Shown here: piece by piece, positions 41,211 to 49,999 of the stretch | Layout of the letters: the number at the start of each line of letters is the position of its first letter | Position numbering within the stretch: the stretch's first letter is position 1 | Assembly: GCA_963840235.1 (NCBI GenBank) | Contig: CAWIYC010000009.1 | Location: forward strand, 169,825-233,824 | Source of the DNA: JBBRHQ01 sp963840235 | Lineage (GTDB): Bacteria; Actinomycetota; Thermoleophilia; Solirubrobacterales; 70-9 | DNA: 64,000 bases | Direction: 5' to 3' | Notes under the pieces: model-generated | The model's database searches: none | The model's input: the letters and a program-made list of their open reading frames with translations, nothing else | Told to the model about the DNA's origin: nothing | Program-made: the position numbers and the translations under genes

Positions 41211-41728
41211 TGCGACGTCCCGCCGCCGCCGCGCGTCTGCAGCGCCGAGCCGACCGCCTCCTCCTCTTCAGGGGAGAGCTCCAGCTCGGAGCCGCCGTCG
41301 ACGATCGCCTTGGCGTAGAGGCGGGCCTGCTCGCGATGGAGGATGGAGGAGAGAACGACGCCGCAGCGATGCGAGTCGAGCAGGGCGACCGAGCTCGACT
41401 GGCGCCCGCCCAACTCGCCCATGGCGTCGTAGCGGACCACGGCGACGTGGCTGACGGCCCCTTTGAGCCCCGCAGCCAGCTCGGCGTCGCGCGCTTCCAG
41501 GCGCCCGACCGACTCCCGCACTTCGGCGGCGAGTCCGGCCAGGCGAAGATCGAGGTCGCTTCCGTGGGCGATCAGGTCGCGCTCGCCGGAGTCACCGAGG
41601 ACAACCCGCTGCGCGAGTCGCAGGCTGCGCAGCCGCCGGGCCAGGAAGATGCACCAGATCAGCGCCGTCAGGGCGAGGACGGTTGCGGCGATGGCGACGA
41701 TTCCCGCCGCTGTCGTCAGCTCGCCCAC
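41207..41728 (-). CDS. DUF4446 family membrane-anchored protein
   Basis: The 173-residue protein has one N-terminal helix, a coiled-coil-like stretch, and the DUF4446 core VAVVRYDAMGELGGRQSSS, LLDSHRCGVVLSSILHRE, ARLYAKAIVDGGS and a PEEEEAV tail. Its function is unknown. It is usually found near parB or origin genes in Firmicutes; here it precedes pheA and overlaps it by four bases. Confidence 0.8.
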   Translation of the reverse strand: MGELTTAAGIVAIAATVLALTALIWCIFLARRLRSLRLAQRVVLGDSGERDLIAHGSDLDLRLAGLAAEVRESVGRLEARDAELAAGLKGAVSHVAVVRYDAMGELGGRQSSSVALLDSHRCGVVLSSILHREQARLYAKAIVDGGSELELSPEEEEAVGSALQTRGGGGTSQ

Positions 41729-41737
41729 CGCGGATCG

Positions 41738-42820
41738 CTAGCCGAAGTCGACCGTGTAGGTGGCCTTGTTGTTGTCGGTGACCTGCTCGCCCGGGACCGC
41801 GTCGACCTCGACGTCGAGCGTGACCTGGCCCTTCGGCGTCGTCGGCAACTGCACGGTCACGGTCTGCGTCTCACCGGGAGCGATCGAGCTGATCTCCTCG
41901 GTGGTCGGGGAGCCGCCGTCCAGGGACACCCCGACGGTGATGCCGCTCTCGTCGGATCCTCCCTGGTTCTGGACCTGGACGTCGACCGCCGGCGGGCCGG
42001 TGGTTGTGATCGTCGCCGGCGTGCTCGGGTCGAGCGGGGTGCCGTTGATGCTGACGCCGACCAGCCCGGTCCCGTGGGGACCCGGAGTGGTGGCCGCCGA
42101 GGCGCCGGTCACCTGGCCGAGCGAGCTGTCGATCGTGCTCGACTCGAGCCACTTGGTGTCTCCCTCGGGGATGAAGAGGCTGTCGGGGACGTCGGAGTCC
42201 TCGATTCCCTGGTCCGCGAGCACCCCGTTGATCTCGGGCCCCACCACCTGCGAGTAGAGGACGTCGCTCGCCAGCAGGGTCCTCATCTGGGTGGCGATGC
42301 TCTCGACCGCCCGTTCCCGCCCGGCGTCACCGAGAGCGGTGCTCATCTTGTCGGCGATCCGGCCGAAGGCGGCGGCGCGGAGCTCGTAGACCAGCTCGAG
42401 GCCGTTCTGGGCCTTGCCCATGTCGCCCGGGGCGCTCAGGCTCTCGACCCTGGTCAGGTAGGCGTCCATGGCGCTGCGGTCGGCGTTGGTCTCGGTCACG
42501 AACTCGGTCACTGAGAGGCTGCCGGGATCCTCGAGCCGGCCGAAGAAGCGCTTGCTCGTCTGCGCGGTCTCGTCGACTATCTGGGTGACGTCGCGCGCAT
42601 AGTCCTTGAGTGCGCGATCGTGGCGCGCGTCAAGGCAGCCTCTGATCCCGAGCACAAGCAGGATGACGACGATCAGGGCCCCGCCGAGGGCGATCCCACG
42701 CCTCGCCATCACCTGCTGCCGTCGCGGTCTGCGTGGCTTGCGTTCGCGGCGCGCCCGTCGCGGCAGCGCTTGCTCGCTTGTAGATGATGCGGCTGAGGGT
42801 TCCTCGTCGAAGGGATCCAA
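41738..42820 (-). CDS. Membrane-anchored protein with C-terminal CARDB-like domain
   Basis: The 360-residue protein has a basic N-terminus (PRRARRERKPRRPRRQQ), a single membrane helix at about 43-60, an extracytoplasmic helical region, and a C-terminal Ig-like domain. The pattern VDVQVQNQGGSDESGITVGV and VPGEQVTDNNKATYTV in the latter is typical of CARDB adhesion-type domains. Its role is unknown. It lies 9 bases upstream of the DUF4446 gene and is divergent from the kinase at 42963. The 142-base divergent gap shows no clear promoter boxes. Confidence 0.7.
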   Translation of the reverse strand: MDPFDEEPSAASSTSEQALPRRARRERKPRRPRRQQVMARRGIALGGALIVVILLVLGIRGCLDARHDRALKDYARDVTQIVDETAQTSKRFFGRLEDPGSLSVTEFVTETNADRSAMDAYLTRVESLSAPGDMGKAQNGLELVYELRAAAFGRIADKMSTALGDAGRERAVESIATQMRTLLASDVLYSQVVGPEINGVLADQGIEDSDVPDSLFIPEGDTKWLESSTIDSSLGQVTGASAATTPGPHGTGLVGVSINGTPLDPSTPATITTTGPPAVDVQVQNQGGSDESGITVGVSLDGGSPTTEEISSIAPGETQTVTVQLPTTPKGQVTLDVEVDAVPGEQVTDNNKATYTVDFG

Positions 42821-42962
42821 AAGAGAGTCTCCGGTGCGATCGGCTCGGCGGCAAGTATGAAGGCTGAGGGGTGGCCCGCGTCAAGAGCCTCCTGCAATCG
42901 GTGCCATTCTTGCGTGTCCGGGCAGGGCTGCCGTCTCGGGTGTCGAAGCGGAAGGAGTCGTG

Positions 42963-44540
42963 ATGGGCTCACTGATACTCAATCGCTTCCGGCTCGAGCA
43001 ACGTCTCGGCAGCGGCGGCTACGGAGTCGTCTACCGCGCCTGGGACAGTCGGCTCGAGCGCGACGTCGCGGTCAAGGTGATCGACGCCGGCGGCGAGGCC
43101 GGCCGGCGGGTCCTGCGCGAGGCACAGGCCGCCGCGCGCCTCAACCACCGGGGCATCGTCACCCTCTATGAGCTCGGGGAGGAAGATGGCCAGGCATACC
43201 TGGTCAGCGAGCTCGTCGACGGTGCCACCCTGCATCAGCTCTCCAGGGACGGTGATCTCTGCGATCGCGAGGTGGCAGAGGTCGGGGCCGACCTCTGCGA
43301 AGCCCTCGACCACGCTCACTCACGGGGGGTGATCCACCGCGACATCAAGCCCCAGAACGTCCTCGTGCCCGGCGGGGACTCGCCGGCGAAGCTGATGGAC
43401 TTCGGCATCGCCCGCGTGCTCGACGGCGAGGGTCTGACCGCGACCGGGACGGTGGTGGGCACCCTCGCCTACATGGCGCCCGAGCAGGCGGAGGGGAGCG
43501 CGGCGGGGCCCGCCGCCGACGTCTACGGCCTGGCCCTGACCTTGTACGAGTGCTGGAGCGGCGAGAATCCGCACCTGCGGGCGACGCCTGCCGCCACCGC
43601 GCGCTCGATCGGGACGCCGGTCGCCTCGCTCAGCCGCATCAGGCCCGATCTTCCCCCGCCCGTGACCGACGTGATCGACGCCTCGCTGGAGGCACAGCCG
43701 GAGCTGCGCCCCACTGTCGAGGAACTCGGCCTGGCGATCGAGTCCTCGCTGGAGGCCCTCGACGACGAGCGGCCGGTCCCCCAACCGCACCGGGCCTCGG
43801 CCCTGACCAGGTTCGGCGATGGCATGGCCGGCTGCGAGGTGGGCGACGTCGCCTCAGCCGCCGCGGCGGCTGGCCTGACCGCTGCGGCGATGATCTCCGT
43901 CGGCCAGGCCGCGCCCGCCTGGGCCTACCTGTTGGTGCCGCTGGTCGCGGCCGCCTGGCTGCTGCGACCCCGCCTCGGCTTCCTCACCGCCGCCCTTGGC
44001 CTCAGCGCCTGGCTGCTCGCAGCCGGCCGTCCCGGGTCCGCACTGATGCTGAGCCTGATCTCCGTCCCGCCGGCCCTGCTCGTCTCCGGTGCCGGCCGCA
44101 GCCTGATGGTGCCGGCCGCAGCGCCGGCCCTTGGTGCCGTCGGCCTCGCCCCGGCCTTTCCCGCCCTTGCCGGCCTCGCCGGCCGCTGGCGCGACCGCGT
44201 CGTCCTCGCCGCGACCGGTTTCGTCTGGCTCAGCGTCGCCGAGGTGGTCCTTCGACGGGACCTCCTGCTCGGGGCGCCGGTGACGGCGCCCCGAGGCTGG
44301 CAGGAGTCGGCTTCCAGCACGCTCTCCAACGTCCTCTGGCCGCTGTTGACTGCGCCCGGCTTCCTCGGCGGCATTGCGATCTGGTGTGTCGCGGCACTGA
44401 TCGCGGGGATAATCCTCGCCCCGGTCCGCGCCTGGCTCGCCCGCCACCCGGTCACCGGCTCGCACTCACGGCACTCCCGCCGTCCCGGGACCCCGGCGGC
44501 AGCTGCGAGCGGCGGCAGCCATGGGGCCGCACTTCCGTAG
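42963..44540 (+). CDS. Serine/threonine protein kinase with polytopic membrane C-terminus
   Basis: The 525-residue protein has an N-terminal kinase domain: LGSGGYGVVYRAWDS, VAVKVID, the catalytic loop GVIHRDIKPQN, DFGIARVLDGEG, and GTLAYMAPEQAEG. Residues after about 280 form six or more helices of Ala/Leu/Pro-rich sequence with no PASTA or other sensor domain. It occupies the place of PknA in mycobacterial clusters, next to fhaA. AAGGAG precedes the ATG at 42963 (a GTG lies one codon earlier). Confidence 0.88.
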   Translation: MGSLILNRFRLEQRLGSGGYGVVYRAWDSRLERDVAVKVIDAGGEAGRRVLREAQAAARLNHRGIVTLYELGEEDGQAYLVSELVDGATLHQLSRDGDLCDREVAEVGADLCEALDHAHSRGVIHRDIKPQNVLVPGGDSPAKLMDFGIARVLDGEGLTATGTVVGTLAYMAPEQAEGSAAGPAADVYGLALTLYECWSGENPHLRATPAATARSIGTPVASLSRIRPDLPPPVTDVIDASLEAQPELRPTVEELGLAIESSLEALDDERPVPQPHRASALTRFGDGMAGCEVGDVASAAAAAGLTAAAMISVGQAAPAWAYLLVPLVAAAWLLRPRLGFLTAALGLSAWLLAAGRPGSALMLSLISVPPALLVSGAGRSLMVPAAAPALGAVGLAPAFPALAGLAGRWRDRVVLAATGFVWLSVAEVVLRRDLLLGAPVTAPRGWQESASSTLSNVLWPLLTAPGFLGGIAIWCVAALIAGIILAPVRAWLARHPVTGSHSRHSRRPGTPAAAASGGSHGAALP

Positions 44541-44599
44541 GATTTCAGCCGCTGCCTCAGGCCCCCGAGGGCCTGCTCCCCCAGCCAAGGAGCCCCGCC

Positions 44600-45373
44600 A
44601 TCAGCGTTCTGCGCAATCTCGAAGCCCGGATCGAAGGCCTCGTCGAAGGCGTGTTCAGCCGTGCCTTCAGCTCCGAGGTGCAGCCCGTCGAGCTGGCCCG
44701 GAAGCTGGCCAAGGAGATGGATGCGCACAAGACCGCGTCGGTCTCGCGGGTCTACGTCCCCAACGAGTACATCGTCCACCTCTCGCGCCAGGACCGCGGC
44801 AAGCTGGAGGGATACGAGCGCTCGCTCGAGCAGGAGCTGTCGGGCTATCTGCTGGAGCACGCGAGGCGGCGCAGCTACGACCTCCTCACCCGCCCCGCGG
44901 TCGAGTTCAAGACCGATGAGCGTCTGCGTCTGGGCGAGTTCGGGATCCAGACCCGGCTGGTCAAGCCACCTGCCCGCGAGGGTGAGAGCCCGAAGCAGGG
45001 CGAGGAGGGCCACACAATGGTCTATTCGGCAGTAAAGGAGCGCGAGAGCGAGCCGTCGAAGCGCCGCGACGCGGGCGCCGGCCTTGTCTCGACCAGGGCG
45101 ATCGTCGCCCTCGACGACCGCCGCTACGTCCTCGACGGCCCCAAGGCGACCATAGGGCGCTCCAAGGACACCGATTGCGTACTGCGGGACCCGAACGTCT
45201 CCCGCCGCCACGCCGAGCTTCGCCGCGCCGACACCGGCGACTGGCAGATCGTCGATCTCGGCTCCACCAACGGGATCAAGGTCAACGGCCGGCGGGTCTC
45301 CTCATCGCGGTTGCGGCCGGGAGACGAGGTCACGGTCGGCACGACGACCTTCCTCTTCGACCTCGAGCAATGA
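44600..45373 (+). CDS. fhaA: FhaA: DUF3662-FHA domain protein, probable ATC start
   Basis: The 257-residue protein has an N-terminal DUF3662 domain (VLRNLEARIEGLVEGVFSRA, then VQPVELARKLAKEMD) and a C-terminal FHA domain (ATIGRSKDTDCVL, RRHAELRR, DLGSTNGIKVNG). FhaA reads kinase-phosphorylated partners in cell-wall control. No ATG/GTG/TTG precedes the domain at a sensible distance; ATC at 44600 sits 7 bases after AAGGAG and gives the usual family N-terminus (normally MSVLRNLE). The longer open frame upstream is shadow of the kinase gene. Confidence 0.85.
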   Translation: MSVLRNLEARIEGLVEGVFSRAFSSEVQPVELARKLAKEMDAHKTASVSRVYVPNEYIVHLSRQDRGKLEGYERSLEQELSGYLLEHARRRSYDLLTRPAVEFKTDERLRLGEFGIQTRLVKPPAREGESPKQGEEGHTMVYSAVKERESEPSKRRDAGAGLVSTRAIVALDDRRYVLDGPKATIGRSKDTDCVLRDPNVSRRHAELRRADTGDWQIVDLGSTNGIKVNGRRVSSSRLRPGDEVTVGTTTFLFDLEQ

Positions 45374-45377
45374 GTCG

Positions 45378-45848
45378 GTGGACTACGAGCCGATATCCGT
45401 AGCCCTCAAGTTCGGCTTCCTGGCCGTTCTCTACCTGTTCCTGCTGTGGATCGCCAGAAGCGCGCTCAAGGATCTGCGGCGCACTGTCTCACCGGCCCCC
45501 GATGCGACCGGCTACCACAACGTCGCCGCCAGCGAGGAGCCTGCCGGCTCCGAGGACGCCTGGCTCGTCGCCGAGCGAGGAGGCGGGCTCGACTCCGGGG
45601 AGCGGTTCGATCTCTTCGGCGGCCTCTCGATCGGCCGCTCGGGTGATGCCGACATCCGCATCGAGGACCGCTACGCCTCCGGCCTGCACGCCAGGATCTA
45701 CATGCGGGCAGGCCGCTATTACGTCGAGGACATGAACTCCACCAACGGAACCCTGCTCAACGACGCCTCGCTGAGCGGGGAGGCCGAGCTGGTGCCGGGC
45801 GACCTGGTCCGCATCGGTGACACCGAGTTCCGGTTCGAGCTGGAGTGA
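45378..45848 (+). CDS. fhaB: FhaB/FipA: membrane-anchored FHA domain protein
   Basis: The 156-residue protein has an N-terminal membrane helix (ALKFGFLAVLYLFLLWIA) and a C-terminal FHA domain with GLSIGRSGDADIRI, SGLHARIYMRAG and DMNSTNGTLLND. In mycobacteria, FipA/FhaB links phosphothreonine signalling to division proteins. The GTG is 4 bases after the fhaA stop, and the gene is followed 4 bases later by the PP2C start. The cluster is tightly packed. Confidence 0.88.
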   Translation: MDYEPISVALKFGFLAVLYLFLLWIARSALKDLRRTVSPAPDATGYHNVAASEEPAGSEDAWLVAERGGGLDSGERFDLFGGLSIGRSGDADIRIEDRYASGLHARIYMRAGRYYVEDMNSTNGTLLNDASLSGEAELVPGDLVRIGDTEFRFELE

Positions 45849-45852
45849 GCCG

Positions 45853-47202
45853 GTGCTGAAGATCGCCGATCTCGCATTCCGGTCCGATACTGGCCGCCAG
45901 CGGAACGCCAACGAGGATTCCTACTTCGCCCGGGCGCCGGTCTTCGTCGTCGCCGACGGGATGGGCGGCGCCCAGGCCGGTGAGGTCGCCTCGAGGGCCG
46001 CCGCGGACGCCTTCGAGCGCAACCTCCCGGACGGGGCTCCCGAGGAGATCCTGCAGGAGACGATCGAGGGCGCCAACCGCGAGATCCACCGGCTCGCCCG
46101 CGAGGACCCCTCGCTCGCCGGGATGGGGACGACGATCACCGCAGCGATGGTCAACGCCGAGGCCGAGGAGGTGGCGATCGGCCACGTCGGCGACAGCCGC
46201 GCCTACCGCCTCCGCAAGGGGAGGATCGAGCTGTTGACCAGGGACCACTCGCTGGTCGAGGAGATGCGCCGCAAGGGGCAGATCACCGACGAGCAGGCGG
46301 AGGACCATCCGCAGCGCTCGATCATCACCCGCGCGCTCGGGCCCGAGGCGGAGGTCGAGGTGGACGTGCAGACCGTGCCGGCCCTCCCCGGCGACGTCTT
46401 CCTGCTCTGCTCGGACGGGCTGACGACGATGATCGGAGAACAGAGAATCGAGCGGCTGCTGGCCGGCGCGACCTCGCTCGAAGCCGCTGTGCGGGCCCTG
46501 GTCGACGACGCCAACCGGGCGGGTGGCCGCGACAACATCACCGCGGTTGCCTTCCGTCTCGAAGATGCCGCAGCTCCGGCTCCGGCACCGGCGACGGAGC
46601 CGGAGCCGGCCCCGGCCGCCGAGAGCCCGACCCTGGTCGGGCAAAGCGCTGCCGAAGAGGGCTTCACCGCCGAGGAGGTCCGTCGCGCCGCCGCCGCGCG
46701 GGCGAGGCGGGAGCCGGCCCAGCGCCCGCGAAAGGGTCTGCGGCGCGCGGCCAAGGTGGCTGCCGCCGTGCTGCTGCTGGTGGCGATCGCCTTCGGTGCC
46801 GCCTACGGCAACCGCCAGGTCTGGTTCCTCGGCACCGACGGCGGCGGGCGGGTGGCTCTCTACCGGGGACTTCCCTACGACCTCCCGTTCGGCATCAGCC
46901 TCTACGACGAGCGCTACGCCAGCCCGATCCAGACTTCGTCGCTGCCGGCGAGGCAACAGAGCGCAGTCACCGGCCATGACCTGCGCTCGCGCTCGGACGC
47001 GATTTCGCTGATCGCGGACATCGAGCGCAAGGCAGGCCTCAGCGCCAATGGCACTGCCAAGGTCTCCGAGCAGAAGCAGGGAGGCGGGAAGCAGCGGGTC
47101 AAGAAGCAGGAGGGGGGAGGGACCGGGCCGACCGGCCAGACCGGGGCCACCGGCGCGGCGGGGACGACCGGGGCCACCGGGGCCACCGGAGCGGCGCAGT
47201 GA
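45853..47202 (+). CDS. pstP: PP2C-family Ser/Thr phosphatase (PstP/Stp type) with collagen-like tail
   Basis: The 449-residue protein has the PP2C motifs RNANEDSYF, VVADGMGGAQAGEVAS, GTTITAA, IGHVGDSRAYRLR, LCSDGLT and GGRDNITAV. A Pro/Ala linker and one membrane helix (AAVLLLVAIAFGAAYG) follow, then an extracytoplasmic part. It ends in short Gly-X-X repeats (GPTGQTGATGAAG). It reverses the phosphorylation by the linked kinases. The GTG at 45853 follows fhaB by 4 bases, and its stop overlaps rodA (GTGA). Confidence 0.9.
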   Translation: MLKIADLAFRSDTGRQRNANEDSYFARAPVFVVADGMGGAQAGEVASRAAADAFERNLPDGAPEEILQETIEGANREIHRLAREDPSLAGMGTTITAAMVNAEAEEVAIGHVGDSRAYRLRKGRIELLTRDHSLVEEMRRKGQITDEQAEDHPQRSIITRALGPEAEVEVDVQTVPALPGDVFLLCSDGLTTMIGEQRIERLLAGATSLEAAVRALVDDANRAGGRDNITAVAFRLEDAAAPAPAPATEPEPAPAAESPTLVGQSAAEEGFTAEEVRRAAAARARREPAQRPRKGLRRAAKVAAAVLLLVAIAFGAAYGNRQVWFLGTDGGGRVALYRGLPYDLPFGISLYDERYASPIQTSSLPARQQSAVTGHDLRSRSDAISLIADIERKAGLSANGTAKVSEQKQGGGKQRVKKQEGGGTGPTGQTGATGAAGTTGATGATGAAQ

Positions 47203-48518
47203 GCGCCCGCAACCGCGAGCTGTTCGCGCTGGTGCCGGTGGCGCTACTGCTGACCGCCGGCTTCACCGCGGTATTCGCCCAGGACCAGGCTCAGCTCGGC
47301 AACCTCAGCCTGATCTACGGCGCCTATTTCCTCGCCGTCTGCCTCGCCACCCACATCTACCTGCGGATCCGGCTCCCCGACGCCGACCCCTACCTGTTCC
47401 CCCTGGTGGCACTGCTGACCGCGGTCGGCCTGGTGATGATCTACCGCATCGACGACGCCCTGGCCCGCGACCAGGCCAACTGGTTCGTGCTCGGCCTCGT
47501 CCTGTTCGCGCTGACTATCCATTTCCTCCGCGACTACGAGGTGCTCGAGCGCTACCGCTACACGATCGCGGGCGTCGGCCTGCTGCTGCTGCTGGCCCCG
47601 CGCCTGCCCGGGATCGGGCAGCAGGTCAACGGCGCCTACCTCGGGGTCAAGATCGGCCCACTGGCCTTCCAGCCGGCGGAGTTCTCGAAGATCTGCATCG
47701 TCATCTTTCTCGCCAGCTACCTGCGCGAGCACCGCGAGGTGCTGATCGTTGGCGCCAGGCGGGTGATGGGGGTAACCCTGCCGCCGCTCAAGCACCTCGG
47801 CCCGCTGCTGGTCGTCTGGGGGGCGTCGATGTTCATGCTCGTCTACATCCGCGACCTGGGCAGCTCGCTGATGTTCTTCGCCGCCTTCCTCGCGCTTCTC
47901 TACGTCGCCACCGGCCGCTTCTCCTTCGTCGTCATCGGCATGGCGCTGTTCCTCGCCGGAGCCTGGTTCTTCGCCTCGACCGTTCCCCACGTGCACGACC
48001 GTGTGGAGATCTGGCTCAACCCCTACCAGGACCCCACGTCCACCGGATACCAGGTCCTCCAGTCGATCTTCGCCCAGGCCGACGGCGGCCTCTTCGGCAA
48101 GGGATTCGGGCAGGCGATGATCACGATCCCCGGGACCGATAACGCCCTTCTCCCGGCAGCGCAGACCGACACCATCTACTCGCTGATCGTCAACGAGATC
48201 GGTCTCTTCGGCGCCTGCGGACTGATCCTCATCTACCTGCTGGTCACGGCCCGCGGCTTCAAGATCGCGCTGATGGCCGACGACGGCTTCTCCAAGCTGC
48301 TCGCGAGCGGCCTCACCGCCGTCTTCGCGATCCAGGCTTTCGTCATCATCGGCGGAGTCACCCGGGTGATTCCGCTGACCGGCGTGACCCTGCCCTTCGT
48401 CAGCTACGGCGGCAGCTCGATCGTCGCCAACTTCGTCCTGCTGGCGCTGCTGCTGCTTATCTCCGACCGGGCCAGGCGCGAGGCGCAGTCGCCTTCCACC
48501 TTCTCCCTCGGCCCATGA
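47199..48518 (+). CDS. rodA: SEDS peptidoglycan glycosyltransferase (RodA/FtsW type)
   Basis: This 439-residue SEDS protein polymerises lipid II into glycan strands with a partner PBP. It has about 10-12 helices, the motif GPLAFQPAEFSKICIVIFL, a large loop with STGYQVLQSIFAQADGG and the C-terminal GVTLPFVSYGGSSIVANF. Context (fhaAB-pstP-rodA-pbpA-pknB) is the same as mycobacterial rodA. It overlaps the genes on both sides by four bases. Confidence 0.93.
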   Translation: MSARNRELFALVPVALLLTAGFTAVFAQDQAQLGNLSLIYGAYFLAVCLATHIYLRIRLPDADPYLFPLVALLTAVGLVMIYRIDDALARDQANWFVLGLVLFALTIHFLRDYEVLERYRYTIAGVGLLLLLAPRLPGIGQQVNGAYLGVKIGPLAFQPAEFSKICIVIFLASYLREHREVLIVGARRVMGVTLPPLKHLGPLLVVWGASMFMLVYIRDLGSSLMFFAAFLALLYVATGRFSFVVIGMALFLAGAWFFASTVPHVHDRVEIWLNPYQDPTSTGYQVLQSIFAQADGGLFGKGFGQAMITIPGTDNALLPAAQTDTIYSLIVNEIGLFGACGLILIYLLVTARGFKIALMADDGFSKLLASGLTAVFAIQAFVIIGGVTRVIPLTGVTLPFVSYGGSSIVANFVLLALLLLISDRARREAQSPSTFSLGP

Positions 48519-49966
48519 ACGCCCAGATCACCAAGCTCTTCGGCCTGATCGTGGTCCTATTCGCCGTCCTGGTCGGCTTCACCAGCTACTGGTCGGTGTT
48601 CGAGGCCCAGGCCCTGAAGGAGAAGCGGGTCAACAAGCGACCGCTACTCGAGCAGCAGCAGATCCGTCGCGGCCGCATCCTCGCCGCCGACGGGACCGTG
48701 ATCGCAAGGTCGGTGGCGAAGGGTCACGACGTCAACCTGCGCTACGTTCGCCGCTACCCGGAGGGGACCCTGTTCGGGCACCCGATCGGCTACAGCTTCG
48801 TCGAGCAGGGCGACTCCGAGTTCGAGAAATTCCACAACGACGAGCTGGTCGGCAACGACTCCGAGTTCGCCTCGATCCTGGACGAGCTCCGTGGCCGCAA
48901 GCAGGAGGGAAACGACATCGTCACCAGCATCGACGCGAGCGCCCAGAAGGTCGCGCTCGATGAACTGGCGGCCGCCGGCCGCGGCGCCGTGGTCGCGATC
49001 GAGCCGCAGAGCGGCCGGGTCCTGGTCAACGCCAGCTATCCGCCCTATGACCCCAACCAGGTGCCCGAGCACCTGGCGCAGCTGAACAAGGACCCGAGCG
49101 CCCCGCTGTTCGATCGAGCCACGCAGGGCCAGTACCCGCCAGGTTCGACCTTCAAGGTCGTCACTGCCGCCGCCGGACTCGACAGCGGCACGATCACGCC
49201 GGAGTCCCTGATCAACGCGCCCGGCACCCTCGACATCTTCGGCAACCCGCTCTCCAACGACTTCAACGAGGACTTCGGCTCGATCGGGCTCGACATCGCA
49301 CTGACCAACTCCGTCAACACGTTCTTTGCCCAGCTCGGCGAGAAGGTCGGCGAGGACACCCTGTTCAAGTACATGAACGCCTTCGGCTTTAACTCGAAGC
49401 CGCAGATAGACCTGCCCTCCGACCAGCTCTCGACCAGCGGCATCTTTGACAGCGGCCGGCTCGTCAGCTCTGCCGACCCGATCGACATCGCCAGGGTTGC
49501 CATCGGCCAGGAGCGACTGCTGGCGACACCGCTGCAGATGGCCGAGGTCGCGGCCACGGTGGCCAACCGCGGGGTGCTGATGAAGCCACAGATCTGGAAC
49601 AAAGTCGTCGACCCCGACGGGCGGGTGACCAAGCGGATGGATCCGAGCGAGGCCTCGCAGGTGGTCAGCGCCGAGACCGCGGCTGAGCTGAACACCGCGA
49701 TGCAGGGCGTGGTCAGCGCCGGCACCGGTGCCAACGCGGCGATCCCTGGGGTCTCGGTGGCCGGCAAGACGGGCACCGCGGAGACACCATTCAACGAGGC
49801 CTGCGGGGGCGGCATCGAGCAGAACCAGGCCTGGTTCATAGGCTTCGCCCCGGCCGAGGACCCGCAGGTTGCGATCGCGGCCAGCGTCGAGTGCACACCC
49901 CAGTTCGGAAACGACATCGCCGCGCCGATCTTCCGTGATGTCGCGGAGACGATCCTGGCGGGATGA
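48515..49966 (+). CDS. pbpA: Penicillin-binding protein (class B transpeptidase, PbpA type)
   Basis: The 483-residue protein has an N-terminal anchor (LFGLIVVLFAVLVGFTSYWS) and a transpeptidase domain with the active-site SxxK in PPGSTFKVV (near residue 210), SxN as SVN in ALTNSVNTFF, and the KTG triad in VAGKTGTAETP. It cross-links peptidoglycan with the adjacent SEDS protein. The start overlaps rodA by four bases, and pknB follows after 33 bases. Confidence 0.93.
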   Translation: MNAQITKLFGLIVVLFAVLVGFTSYWSVFEAQALKEKRVNKRPLLEQQQIRRGRILAADGTVIARSVAKGHDVNLRYVRRYPEGTLFGHPIGYSFVEQGDSEFEKFHNDELVGNDSEFASILDELRGRKQEGNDIVTSIDASAQKVALDELAAAGRGAVVAIEPQSGRVLVNASYPPYDPNQVPEHLAQLNKDPSAPLFDRATQGQYPPGSTFKVVTAAAGLDSGTITPESLINAPGTLDIFGNPLSNDFNEDFGSIGLDIALTNSVNTFFAQLGEKVGEDTLFKYMNAFGFNSKPQIDLPSDQLSTSGIFDSGRLVSSADPIDIARVAIGQERLLATPLQMAEVAATVANRGVLMKPQIWNKVVDPDGRVTKRMDPSEASQVVSAETAAELNTAMQGVVSAGTGANAAIPGVSVAGKTGTAETPFNEACGGGIEQNQAWFIGFAPAEDPQVAIAASVECTPQFGNDIAAPIFRDVAETILAG

Positions 49967-49999
49967 CGATGACGAGCTGGAGGCAGAGAGGGGGGAAGG

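Noticed and set aside
47095..47202. Possible non-coding tandem DNA repeat or CRISPR-like array
   Set aside because: The short GGGGCCACC-type units are codons of an in-frame Gly-X-X tail, with no spacers or uniform repeat length.
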